From an uncultured Coprococcus sp. (lineage in GTDB: Bacteria; Bacillota; Clostridia; Lachnospirales; Lachnospiraceae): DNA of 64,000 nucleotides. Location of the stretch: assembly GCA_947632705.1 (NCBI GenBank), contig CANRQE010000001.1:1-64000 (forward strand), read 5' to 3'. The position numbers were made by a program, and so were the translations under genes. Shown piece after piece: positions 7,761 to 15,305 of this stretch. Every line of letters begins with the position of its first letter. The first letter of the stretch is position 1. The notes beneath the pieces are model-generated. The model saw only the letters and a program-made list of their open reading frames with translations. It ran no database searches and was not told the DNA's origin.

Positions 7761-9189
7761 GGAAGAGATTGAAAAAAAGAATAATGATAAGCGGAACATT
7801 CCGGTGCTTGTGATTACATATCTGGTGGTAATTCTGTTTCTCGCCATGATCTGTCATCTGATCATATTTGTGGTAAGAGATGCGGATGTTGCAATCGCAA
7901 ATTCCTATAACAAAAGGCAGAATCTCTATGCAGAGAAGGTAATGAAGGGACAGATTCTTTCAAGGGACGGTGAGGTGCTTGCGGAAACTCTCGTAGATGA
8001 AGAGGGAAATGAGAGCAGATATTATCCGTATGCAAACATGTTCGCACATGCGGTCGGATATGACAGTCAGGGACAGTCAGGATTAGAGATGCTGTCCACC
8101 TATTATCTGTTAAAATCCAACCAGAATATTATAACCAGAATTTATAATACGCTTTCTGGAAAAAAGAATATTGGCAATAATGTGATTGCTACATTGGATT
8201 ATCGTATGCAGAGTACGGCGTATTATGCGCTTGGCAGTAATTATGGGGCCGTGGTGGTTATTGAGCCGGATACCGGTAAGATTCTTACGATGGTCTCCAA
8301 ACCGGACTTTGATCCGAATGACATAGACAGTATACTGGCTGAAACGCAGGAGACAGAGAGCTCCTATCTGTTGAACAGGGCGACACAGGGACTTTATCCG
8401 CCGGGTTCCACCTTTAAGGTCCTGACGGCTTTGGAATACATCAGGGAACATCCGGATTACCGTCAGTACACATATCAGTGTAAATCTGAGGATATGTTTA
8501 CCGGTGTCCCGATACACTGTTATAACTATAACGTGCATGGTGAAGTGGATTTAAAGGATTCTCTGGCCTATTCGTGTAATACATCCTTTGCGAATATCGG
8601 ACAGAAGCTGGATATGGGCAGCTTCCGGAGTCTGTGTGAGACCTTCCTGTTTAATGCGGATCTGCCTTACGATGGATATTACAGCAAATCCAGTTTTGTT
8701 CTGGATGCATCCTCAGACCCGACTTTGATTCCGCAGACAGTGATCGGACAGGGACAGACACTGATTACTCCGCTTCATAATGCCCTGATTATGTGTGCCA
8801 TTGCAAACGGGGGAGTCCTGATGAAGCCTTATATGATCGACCGGATTGAAAATTGCGACGGCAATGTCGTGAAAATGTTTTTGCCGGATACCTACGGAAG
8901 AATTTTGTCTGCAGATGAAGCGTCTCTGATGACGGAACTGATGACAGGCGTAACAGAGTATGGAACCGCATCCGCCTGGTTTGACGGAGCATCCTATACG
9001 ATTGCGGGTAAGACCGGAACGGCTGAATTTAATGAAAATAAGGATTCTCATTCGTGGTTTGTAGGTTTTTCCAATATTGATCATCCGGATATCGTGGTAT
9101 GTGTCATCGTGGAAAATGCGAGCAGTACGGGAGCCTCTGCCACAGCAATAGCAAGAGAACTGTTCGACTGCTATTATCAGAATCAATGA
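7693..9189 (+). CDS. Class B penicillin-binding protein (transpeptidase)
   Basis: This is a membrane-anchored D,D-transpeptidase that cross-links peptidoglycan. After a charged cytoplasmic tail of about 40 residues there is one membrane segment (LVITYLVVILFLAMI), then a shortened dimerization region, then the transpeptidase domain with all three motifs: STFK (near residue 239), SCN (near 293) and KTGTAEF (near 439). At 498 residues it is compact and resembles the PbpA-type partner of RodA. The start overlaps the upstream FtsW/RodA gene by 68 bases and has a weak GGGGTAGGT site; a later start would remove the cytoplasmic tail but not the membrane anchor. Confidence 0.93.
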   Translation: MKKTNQGNAANKKNYGKNSQASREEIEKKNNDKRNIPVLVITYLVVILFLAMICHLIIFVVRDADVAIANSYNKRQNLYAEKVMKGQILSRDGEVLAETLVDEEGNESRYYPYANMFAHAVGYDSQGQSGLEMLSTYYLLKSNQNIITRIYNTLSGKKNIGNNVIATLDYRMQSTAYYALGSNYGAVVVIEPDTGKILTMVSKPDFDPNDIDSILAETQETESSYLLNRATQGLYPPGSTFKVLTALEYIREHPDYRQYTYQCKSEDMFTGVPIHCYNYNVHGEVDLKDSLAYSCNTSFANIGQKLDMGSFRSLCETFLFNADLPYDGYYSKSSFVLDASSDPTLIPQTVIGQGQTLITPLHNALIMCAIANGGVLMKPYMIDRIENCDGNVVKMFLPDTYGRILSADEASLMTELMTGVTEYGTASAWFDGASYTIAGKTGTAEFNENKDSHSWFVGFSNIDHPDIVVCVIVENASSTGASATAIARELFDCYYQNQ

Positions 9190-9297
9190 CGGTGACAGTT
9201 TTATTGCAAATAAAATTGATTTAGGTGTTCCTTAATTTCAAAATCTGTTATAGAATATAAGACAGAAGATATAATCATGATTTTGAGGACGCACATT

Positions 9298-11202
9298 ATG
9301 GGATATATTATTCATTATGACATTGCTTCTATTATGCTGGCAGTTATCATGCTGGTTCACTTTTTAAACAGAAAAAAGATTATGACGCCGCAGACCAATA
9401 TTTTTTTATGGATTCTGTGGATCAATCTGTTTTCCTGCATCCTGGATATACTCATGGTGGAGATTGAGAGAGTGAAACCGCCTGTGGCAGTGGGCTATAT
9501 AGGGAACATGCTGTATCTGATATCGTTTAATACGATTCCAGCCGTATATCTTCTGTATCTGTATATTACCATAGGAAAACGGAATTCTTTTACCCTGCCG
9601 GAAAAAATTCTGGTATCGGTTCCGCTTACGGTTTCTTATTTGCTGATTCTGACAACACCGGTTACAAAATGGATATTTCGATATGACGAGGTTTCCAGAT
9701 ACACACATGGAAAAGGATTTGCGCTTTTGTATATCATCGCCATGTTTTATATACTGATGGCATTTTATCTGTCCATCCGGTACCGTCATGCAATGACATA
9801 CGGGCAGAGGTCTTCAGTCTATTTCTATAATCTTTCCTGTATATTTGCAATTCTTGCGCAGATTTCCTATCCCGATATTCTGCTGCTGCAATTCGTTGTG
9901 TCGATCTCCCTGCTGCTGGCATATCTGTCTTTGGAGATTCCAAAGGATGATGAGGATTATACACTTGGAATCTACAGCAGATCCGGTTTTATGAAACGAA
10001 TCCGTACAGAAATAGCAGCGAACAGGGAATTCCGGATTCTGGGTATCAACCTTGTCGGTTATCAGTCCGTCAGAGAGATGTTGGGAGTTGAACTGAGTCA
10101 GAAGCTGGTGAAACAGACAGTAGAGACCTTGTTGCCTAAAATCAGGCCGATGTATATGTTTGTTGTCTCACCGGGGCAATTTGTCCTTTTTACTGATATT
10201 ATGTCGTTGGATTTGAATGATATCATTCAAAGGATCAGGGAAGAATTCCGGGAACCGGTGAAGATCGCAGGAAATGAAATTCAGCTGGAGACGTATCTTT
10301 ACCGGTTGGATTATCCGGAAAATATACAGACGATGGAGGACATTCTTGATATTATCGATTATTCCCTGGAAATGGCCTACAACAATGAAAATCAGGACAT
10401 TGCTCATGCGAGTGAGGAAATCCTGACAAAGAGACGGAATGAAAATCATATTGATCAGATCCTGCAGACTGCGATCAAAGAAAATTGTCTGGAGGTCTAT
10501 TATCAGCCCATTTATTCCGTAAAGGATCATACCTATCATTCTGCAGAAGCCTTGTTGCGGCTTCGGGATGAAAATGGTACGTTTATTAATCCAGAAGAAT
10601 TTATTACTCTGGCGGAGAGAAACGGAAAAATCATAGAAATCGGAGAATTTGTGTTCCGCAGTGTCTGCAGCATGCTGGCAGAGCAGAGACTATGGGAGAA
10701 AGGAATCGATTACATAGAAATTAACCTGTCTGTTGTACAATGTATGCAGGGCAATCTTTATCAGAGGCTGCAGGAGATCATGAAAGAGTATGGCATCTCG
10801 CCGCAGTTTATAAACCTTGAAATGACGGAAACGGCAACTGTCATATCGAAAGATATGCTGTGGCAGAATATGGAACAGCTGATCCAGCAGGGCGTAACCT
10901 TTTCTCTGGATGATTATGGGACGGGCTATTCCAATATTGCAAATGTAATCCGCTATCCGTTTTATATTATCAAGCTGGACAAGTCCGTAATCTGGTATGC
11001 AATGGAAAATGAACGTGCGATGCGGGCCTTAAGGCATACGATTGCAATGCTGAAGGATCTGGATATGTATATTGTTGCTGAAGGCGTGGAAACGGAAGAA
11101 CAGGCAAAACAGCTGGAGGATATGGGATGTGATTATTTTCAGGGATTCTATTATTCCAGACCTGTACCGCTTGATGATTTTTTAAAATGTATCAATGCAT
11201 AA
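9298..11202 (+). CDS. Membrane-bound EAL-domain cyclic-di-GMP phosphodiesterase with degenerate GGDEF
   Basis: The N-terminal third (about residues 1-215) has seven or so hydrophobic segments. A GGDEF-like region follows (IYSRSGFMKRIRTEI...), but its signature loop reads SPGQF, so cyclase activity is unlikely. The C-terminal EAL domain keeps the catalytic set: EALLRL (near residue 416), INLS, EMTET, LDDYGTGYSN, IKLDKS and AEGVET, so it should hydrolyse c-di-GMP. I start at ATG 9298, which has GAGGA 8 bases upstream; an in-frame ATG at 9277 is possible but has a poorer site. It is monocistronic, between the PBP gene and the Nudix gene. Confidence 0.92.
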   Translation: MGYIIHYDIASIMLAVIMLVHFLNRKKIMTPQTNIFLWILWINLFSCILDILMVEIERVKPPVAVGYIGNMLYLISFNTIPAVYLLYLYITIGKRNSFTLPEKILVSVPLTVSYLLILTTPVTKWIFRYDEVSRYTHGKGFALLYIIAMFYILMAFYLSIRYRHAMTYGQRSSVYFYNLSCIFAILAQISYPDILLLQFVVSISLLLAYLSLEIPKDDEDYTLGIYSRSGFMKRIRTEIAANREFRILGINLVGYQSVREMLGVELSQKLVKQTVETLLPKIRPMYMFVVSPGQFVLFTDIMSLDLNDIIQRIREEFREPVKIAGNEIQLETYLYRLDYPENIQTMEDILDIIDYSLEMAYNNENQDIAHASEEILTKRRNENHIDQILQTAIKENCLEVYYQPIYSVKDHTYHSAEALLRLRDENGTFINPEEFITLAERNGKIIEIGEFVFRSVCSMLAEQRLWEKGIDYIEINLSVVQCMQGNLYQRLQEIMKEYGISPQFINLEMTETATVISKDMLWQNMEQLIQQGVTFSLDDYGTGYSNIANVIRYPFYIIKLDKSVIWYAMENERAMRALRHTIAMLKDLDMYIVAEGVETEEQAKQLEDMGCDYFQGFYYSRPVPLDDFLKCINA

Positions 11203-11263
11203 CGGCGAACCGGAACTGTTTCTTTCTTTGTTTCACGGAAATTTCCGAATCCTTTCATGGGTC

Positions 11264-11292
11264 TTGAAAAAATATCGGGATACTGCTATACT
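11264..11292 (+). promoter_or_regulatory. Sigma-A promoter of the Nudix gene
   Basis: TTGAAA (11264-11269) and TATACT (11287-11292) are 17 bp apart, about 48 bases ahead of the GTG start. Both hexamers are one or two positions from consensus. Confidence 0.65.
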
Positions 11293-11339
11293 GTTTATAA
11301 TTTATGTTATACACACCAAAGGAAACAGGAGGAATTGCG

Positions 11340-11792
11340 GTGATAGAAGCAACAAGCTGTGGAGGTGTGGTAATCTTCAGAGGAAAAGTATTATTACTTT
11401 ACAAAAACTACAAAAACAAATATGAAGGATGGGTGCTCCCAAAAGGTACAGTTGAAAAGAATGAGGCACATAATGAAACTGCACTGAGAGAAGTAAAAGA
11501 GGAGACAGGTGTTAGCGCATCTATTATTAAGTATGTAGGGAAAAGCAATTATACGTTTAATACTGCTTATGACGTGGTAAATAAGGATGTCCACTGGTAT
11601 CTGATGATGGCAGACAGTTATTACAGTAAGCCGCAGAGAGAAGAGTTTTTTGTGGATTCCGGTTACTACAAGTATCATGAAGCCTACCACCTTCTAAAAT
11701 TTCCTAACGAAAAACAGATTTTGGAACAGGCCTACTCAGAATATCTTGACATGAAGAAGAATAATCTGTGGGGAAGTAAGAAGTATTTTTAA
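11340..11792 (+). CDS. Nudix hydrolase
   Basis: Nudix enzymes cleave nucleoside diphosphates linked to another moiety. The 150-residue product has an intact Nudix box: G-T-V-E-K-N-E at its start and REVKEETGV at its end, with the required G-x5-E-x7-RE-x2-EE spacing. The start is taken at GTG 11340 because AGGAGG lies 7 bases before it and the protein then begins directly with the first strand (IEATSCGGVVIF); an in-frame ATG at 11304 lacks such a site. The substrate cannot be read from the sequence. It has its own promoter and a strong terminator. Confidence 0.9.
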   Translation: MIEATSCGGVVIFRGKVLLLYKNYKNKYEGWVLPKGTVEKNEAHNETALREVKEETGVSASIIKYVGKSNYTFNTAYDVVNKDVHWYLMMADSYYSKPQREEFFVDSGYYKYHEAYHLLKFPNEKQILEQAYSEYLDMKKNNLWGSKKYF

Positions 11793-11796
11793 AGAT

Positions 11797-11828
11797 ATGG
11801 CTTTTGCATTGCAAGAGCCATACTTTTT
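11797..11828 (+). terminator. Rho-independent terminator after the Nudix gene
   Basis: ATGGCT-TTGC and GCAA-AGCCAT form a stem of about 11 bp with a 3-base loop, followed by ACTTTTTAT. It sits between the Nudix stop and the sortase start, so srtB is either expressed by read-through or from a promoter I do not see. Confidence 0.75.
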
Positions 11829-11842
11829 ATAAGGAGAAGAAA

Positions 11843-12685
11843 ATGACAAAAAAGCAAGGAAACGGCGCACAGATAAAAAAAGACAGTAAAGCAAAGAGAA
11901 TCATTATGGATATTCTGATGGTGTTTTTTTTGCTGGTTGCCGCCGGCAGTGCAGCATATATCGGAATTTATTATTATAACAGTTCCAAAAGTGAGAAACA
12001 GTTCGATGATTTGAAAGAAGAATTTGTGGAGGACTATGAAGACGAGCAGGGAAATGAGGCGTATGTTGATATACAGGTGGGAGATGAGAATTATAAGATA
12101 TTTAAAAAATATTCCCGGCTATATGAGCAAAACCAGGATTTTATCGGCTGGCTGACGATTGACGGAACCGGGATTGATTATCCGGTTATGTATACTCCGG
12201 AGGATGAAGAATACTACCTGCATAAAAGCTTTGAAAAAGAATACAGCGCTTCAGGTACGTTGTTTATTGACACCTCCTCCGTTCCGACGGGCAATGTTAC
12301 AGATAATATATTGATTTACGGGCACAATATGAAATCAGGTACCATGTTCCATGGATTGCTGGATTATCAGACGGAAGAGTTCTATCAGAATCATCAGTAT
12401 ATACAGTTTGATACGCTCGAAGGCGAGGGCACATATAAAGTGATTGCCGCTTTTTATACGCAGGTATACAGTGATGATGATACAGCGCACTATCATTATT
12501 ATGATTTTTTTGACGCCGGAAACGAAGAGGATTTCGATGAATATGTGCAGTTTGTCAAATCAAATACGGCCTATACCATACCGGAAACCGCAGAGTACGG
12601 AGATCAGCTGATCACACTTTCTACCTGCGCCTATCATGTGAAGAACGGAAGATTTGTTGTGGTAGCAAAGAAAATAGAAGAATAA
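11843..12685 (+). CDS. srtB: Class B sortase
   Basis: Sortase B anchors surface proteins carrying an NPxTN- or SPxTG-like sorting signal to cell-wall peptides. The 280-residue protein has an N-terminal cytoplasmic basic stretch, a membrane anchor (ILMVFFLLVAAGSAAYIGIY), then the sortase B fold: IDYPVMY, the catalytic His in LIYGHNMKSGTMF, and the active-site Cys in LSTC, with the conserved Arg in the following strand. The start at 11843 has AAGGAGAAG 3-9 bases upstream; an upstream in-frame ATG at 11804 would run through the terminator hairpin and is rejected. A candidate substrate is the surface protein at 17214. Confidence 0.93.
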   Translation: MTKKQGNGAQIKKDSKAKRIIMDILMVFFLLVAAGSAAYIGIYYYNSSKSEKQFDDLKEEFVEDYEDEQGNEAYVDIQVGDENYKIFKKYSRLYEQNQDFIGWLTIDGTGIDYPVMYTPEDEEYYLHKSFEKEYSASGTLFIDTSSVPTGNVTDNILIYGHNMKSGTMFHGLLDYQTEEFYQNHQYIQFDTLEGEGTYKVIAAFYTQVYSDDDTAHYHYYDFFDAGNEEDFDEYVQFVKSNTAYTIPETAEYGDQLITLSTCAYHVKNGRFVVVAKKIEE

Positions 12686-12699
12686 GGAGGCAGATGATT

Positions 12700-13341
12700 A
12701 TGACAACGGATCCTATAAACGTGCTGACACACAGCAGTATCAGAATTGCAGATCAATATATCATATATGTAGATCCCTTCCGTGTTGACCGGGCGGTCAA
12801 TGATGCAGATATTATCCTTATCACGCATGACCATTTCGATCATTTTTCAGTGGAAGATATAGCAAAGGTGGTAAAGGAAGATACCATTCTTGTTGTACCG
12901 GAAAAAATGAAAAAGCAGGCGTCTGCCATCAGGATACCGAACGGAAACTTACTTACCGTTGCACAGAAAGACGCGATAGAGGTTCATGGTCTCCGGATTG
13001 AAACGGTGCCGGCCTATAATCTTGTGAAGCCGTTTCATCCGAGGAAAGCAGGATGGGTTGGCTATATTCTCTATCTGGATGCAGGCAAGGTCTATATAGC
13101 AGGAGATACGGATCTTACGGATGAGAATCAGAACGTAACCTGTGATATTGCACTGGTTCCGATCGGCGGGACATTTACAATGAACGCAAAGAAAGCCGCA
13201 GAGCTTATAAATAGTATCAGACCGAAGGTTGCTATTCCGGTTCATTACGGAAGTGTAATCGGGTCAAAAAGTGACGAGGAAGAATTCCTGGCAAATGTAG
13301 ATGACGGTATTAAGGTTGAAATCAAGATGCAGAAATTATAA
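12700..13341 (+). CDS. Metallo-beta-lactamase-fold metal-dependent hydrolase
   Basis: The 213-residue protein has the MBL signature THDHFDHF (about residues 45-52), a second metal ligand in AGDTD, and a late histidine in PVHYG, the pattern of UlaG-like and UPF0173-type hydrolases. That points to a two-metal phosphodiesterase or lactonase-type hydrolase; the substrate is unknown. I use ATG 12700, which has AAGGAGG 9 bases upstream, rather than the ATG at 12694, which is too close to that site. It follows srtB by 14 bases and is probably in its operon. No membrane or secretion signal. Confidence 0.88.
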   Translation: MTTDPINVLTHSSIRIADQYIIYVDPFRVDRAVNDADIILITHDHFDHFSVEDIAKVVKEDTILVVPEKMKKQASAIRIPNGNLLTVAQKDAIEVHGLRIETVPAYNLVKPFHPRKAGWVGYILYLDAGKVYIAGDTDLTDENQNVTCDIALVPIGGTFTMNAKKAAELINSIRPKVAIPVHYGSVIGSKSDEEEFLANVDDGIKVEIKMQKL

Positions 13342-13344
13342 AAA

Positions 13345-13376
13345 AAACGATAGTATTTTTACAGATACTATCGTTT
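13345..13376. terminator. Bidirectional terminator between the MBL gene and tRNA-Leu
   Basis: AAACGATAGTAT (13345-13356) and ATACTATCGTTT (13365-13376) form a perfect 12-bp stem. On the minus strand the stem runs into seven T residues, so it terminates the tRNA transcript well; on the plus strand the T-tract is short, so it may also stop transcription of the MBL gene. Confidence 0.85.
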
Positions 13377-13388
13377 CCTTATACAGAA

Positions 13389-13472
13389 TGCCGGCAATGG
13401 GACTCGAACCCATACACCCTTGCGGATAACAGATTTTGAGTCTGTCTCGTCTGCCAATTCCGACACGCCGGC
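13389..13472 (-). tRNA. tRNA-Leu(CAA)
   Basis: The minus strand folds as a class II tRNA: acceptor stem GCCGGCG with TGCCGGC (one G-U pair), discriminator A, D-arm with GGAATTGGCAGAC, anticodon arm ACAGA-CTCAAAA-TCTGT giving anticodon CAA, a long variable arm (TATCCGCAAGGGTGTA) and T-arm ATGGG-TTCGAGT-CCCAT. It decodes UUG leucine. The terminal CCA is not encoded. A sigma-A promoter lies just upstream and a strong terminator just downstream, so it is a single-gene transcript. Confidence 0.97.
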
Positions 13473-13490
13473 TGGTTCTTGACCGTTGAT

Positions 13491-13519
13491 ATCTTATCAT
13501 AACAAACGAAGTGTGTCAA
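13491..13519 (-). promoter_or_regulatory. Sigma-A promoter of tRNA-Leu
   Basis: On the minus strand TTGACA (13519-13514) and TAAGAT (13496-13491) are 17 bp apart, 19 bases ahead of the tRNA 5' end. Confidence 0.75.
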
Positions 13520-13551
13520 TAAAAAACATACTATCAGAGGGGGAAATCGAT

Positions 13552-13773
13552 ATGATCAAACGAAAGACAAAGCAGCAGCTTTACGATAAGTTAAAGGAGC
13601 TGCAGATGAATCTGGCCAATAACTATAAGGATCTGGCGCATACCGCATTGAAAGAGCTGGATATTATGGTTGAAAAAATGAAAAGCTCAGGAGAACTGAA
13701 GGAAAAGGATTATAATAAGATGAGAGGGATTGTAGATGATTATAAGGCAAAGATGGCGGATTATCATCATTAG
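13552..13773 (+). CDS. Small charged coiled-coil protein of unknown function
   Basis: This 73-residue protein is about half charged residues and predicted all helical: KQQLYDKLKELQMNLANNY, then TALKELDIMVEKMKSSGEL, then a final helix ending MADYHH. I do not recognise the family. The start at 13552 has AGAGGGGG about 9 bases upstream; an in-frame ATG at 13486 would overlap the tRNA promoter and is unlikely. The gene lies between tRNA-Leu and sigE and ends in a strong terminator whose stem begins at the stop codon. No signal peptide or membrane segment, so it should be cytosolic. Confidence 0.75.
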   Translation: MIKRKTKQQLYDKLKELQMNLANNYKDLAHTALKELDIMVEKMKSSGELKEKDYNKMRGIVDDYKAKMADYHH

Positions 13774-13841
13774 GAACCGGAATTCTGTATGAGATAGATT
13801 TAGGATACATTCATACGGGATTCCGGTTTCCGCCCTTTTTT
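13773..13841 (+). terminator. Long-stem terminator after the small coiled-coil gene
   Basis: GGAACCGGAATTCTGTATGA pairs, with three mismatches or bulges, with TCATACGGGATTCCGGTTTC; the loop is about 18 bases and TTTTTT follows. The T-tract touches the last codon of the convergent sigE gene. Confidence 0.8.
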
Positions 13842-14577
13842 AACTTAATTTTACGATTTCGCGTTTTAATTTTTTTATGATTTTTTTCTCCAGTCTGGAT
13901 ATGTAGGATTGGGAGATTCCAAGCAGGTCTGCGACTTCCTTTTGTGTCCGCTCCACTCCGTTGATGGTATTGATGCCGTACCGCAGCTCGATAATCGTCC
14001 GTTCCCGTTCGCCAAGCCTGGAAACTGCAATCTCAAGCAGACTTTTATCCATTTCATCTTCCAGCCGTTTATAGACAGTGTCTTCATCTGTTCCCAGAAT
14101 GTCAGACAACAGCAGTTCATTTCCGTCCCAGTCAACATTCAGGGGCTCGTCTATGGAAATTTCCATTTTTATTTTGCTGTTTCTCCTGAGATACATCAGG
14201 ATTTCATTTTCGATACATCGGGAGGCATAGGTAGCAAGCTTAATATTTTTGTCGCATTTAAAGGTGTTGATTGCCTTGATGAGTCCGATGGTTCCAATGG
14301 AAATCAGATCCTCCACGCCTACGCCGGTATTATCAAATTTTCTGGCAATATATACCACAAGTCTGAGATTGTGTTCAATTAAAACCTTCTTGATATTTTG
14401 ATTATCATCATTTTCCAGTTCGGCCACCATGACACTTTCTTCATATGGTTCAAGCGGAGCAGGCAGAATTTCACTTCCGCCGATATAGTGAACGTCCTTT
14501 GTCTTATTTGGCAATATGTAAGGAATATTCTTAACTATTGAAAATTTAAAATCATCATTTTTTAATGTACTAACCAT
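13840..14577 (-). CDS. sigE: RNA polymerase sporulation sigma factor SigE (pro-sigma-E)
   Basis: Sigma-E directs early mother-cell gene expression in sporulation and is made as an inactive precursor cleaved by SpoIIGA. The 245-residue product has the pro-sequence junction [13 protein letters not shown] after about 29 residues, region 2 ([45 protein letters not shown]) and region 4 with its helix-turn-helix ([20 protein letters not shown]). Identity to the Bacillus protein is visible across its length. The pro-sequence here is more polar than the amphipathic Bacillus one. It overlaps spoIIGA by 8 bases. No sigG follows; the gene ends at a convergent terminator. Confidence 0.96.
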   Translation of the reverse strand: MVSTLKNDDFKFSIVKNIPYILPNKTKDVHYIGGSEILPAPLEPYEESVMVAELENDDNQNIKKVLIEHNLRLVVYIARKFDNTGVGVEDLISIGTIGLIKAINTFKCDKNIKLATYASRCIENEILMYLRRNSKIKMEISIDEPLNVDWDGNELLLSDILGTDEDTVYKRLEDEMDKSLLEIAVSRLGERERTIIELRYGINTINGVERTQKEVADLLGISQSYISRLEKKIIKKLKREIVKLS

Positions 14578-15019
14578 GAATTACACCTTTCTTCATATAA
14601 TCTCTGTTCAGCAGAATGCATTTTCCGGCATTTAACAGGCTGAAGTCATATCTGCTGATGCCAATTAAGGGTTTCTTTCGTATTAACCGGTTATTTATAA
14701 AAAAGAAATCGCAATCAAACGCCAACATTAAATCATTTTTTGAATTGATTGTGTTGTATGGAATGAGATGAATACCGGGAGGAAGGCAATCCATGTGATT
14801 CCGGCTGAAAAAATCTCCATCCTCAATATAGGCTTGAATAAATGAATGGCAGCTTTTGGGAAGCAGCTCATATATGACATCATGGGATGCGATAGAGACT
14901 GTCCGTTTGGTTTTATGGTCGGTCAGCATATTGCCGGTATCGATGTATCCTATGGCAGCTACTGCACGCTGTTTCCTGCCTACCAGAATCTGCACATAAT
15001 AATTCATTTCCATAATCAC
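14570..15019 (-). CDS. spoIIGA: Sigma-E processing peptidase SpoIIGA, protease domain only
   Basis: SpoIIGA is normally a protein of about 300 residues: an N-terminal domain of five membrane segments that senses SpoIIR from the forespore, and a C-terminal aspartic protease domain that cleaves pro-sigma-E. This 149-residue product keeps only the second half: the active-site motif YIDTGN near residue 27, the strand-rich middle with IPYNTI, and the C-terminal IGIS and CILLN segments. No hydrophobic domain precedes it in any minus-strand frame. The first codon is GTG (15017-15019), with an AAGAAG site partly overlapping; ATG 15013 or 15007 are alternatives. It overlaps sigE by 8 bases, the usual arrangement. 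Confidence 0.85.
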   Translation of the reverse strand: MIMEMNYYVQILVGRKQRAVAAIGYIDTGNMLTDHKTKRTVSIASHDVIYELLPKSCHSFIQAYIEDGDFFSRNHMDCLPPGIHLIPYNTINSKNDLMLAFDCDFFFINNRLIRKKPLIGISRYDFSLLNAGKCILLNRDYMKKGVIHG

Positions 15020-15097
15020 TTCTTAAATTGTTTTGCATAAGCAATTATATAGTTACCGGGGGAGAATATTTAGTCGGATTAAGGTTATTGAAACCTA

Positions 15098-15160
15098 TGA
15101 ATAACGACAGCAAATCGCATATGTGGACAAATAATATCCATTTTTCCCTGAATCACGACA
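15098..15160 (-). repeat. Two 12-bp direct repeats upstream of spoIIGA
   Basis: TGTCGTGATTCA (15160-15149, minus strand) and TGTCGTTATTCA (15109-15098) differ at one base and lie 51 bp apart. Each contains TGTCG, the core of the Spo0A box TGTCGAA, but not the final AA. The spacing is close to five helical turns, so both would face the same side of the DNA. They could be weak Spo0A sites controlling spoIIGA-sigE; this is inference. Confidence 0.4.
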
Positions 15161-15204
15161 TTTTTCTTTTGATTTGTGTATAAATTTGTGGATAATGTGG
15201 AAAA
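15122..15204 (-). promoter_or_regulatory. Cluster of DnaA-box-like sites between spoIIGA and the subtilase gene
   Basis: On the minus strand, 15195-15187 is a perfect DnaA box (TTATCCACA). Immediately next to it, 15204-15196 reads TTTTCCACA, and 15130-15122 reads TTGTCCACA, each one mismatch from consensus. All three point the same way, and the two at 15187-15204 abut without a gap. An AT-rich stretch (15205-15290) follows. The intergenic region (15020-15305, 286 bp) holds no gene and must contain the promoters of spoIIGA and of the subtilase, neither of which I can fix. Confidence 0.5.
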
Positions 15205-15305
15205 GTTGTAAAAAAGTAAGGTTTTTTCAATAATTTCATACAATTTGGAATATATATATAAATAATAAGAATTTTAGTGATTTTTATCTGGAAAGGAAGC
15301 AGTTT

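Noticed and set aside
9190..9297. AT-rich hairpin TTTTATT-gca-AATAAAA as terminator of the PBP operon
   Set aside because: The stem has no G-C pairs and no T-tract follows, so a terminator cannot be supported.
15206..15234. TTGTAA-17-AATAAT as promoter of the subtilase gene
   Set aside because: The -10 is poor in an AT-rich region where chance matches are common, and a sporulation sigma factor may be used instead.
15098..15290. DnaA boxes with an AT-rich stretch read as a replication origin
   Set aside because: No dnaA, dnaN, rpmH or other origin genes are nearby; three boxes alone do not make oriC. Kept only as a possible regulatory site.
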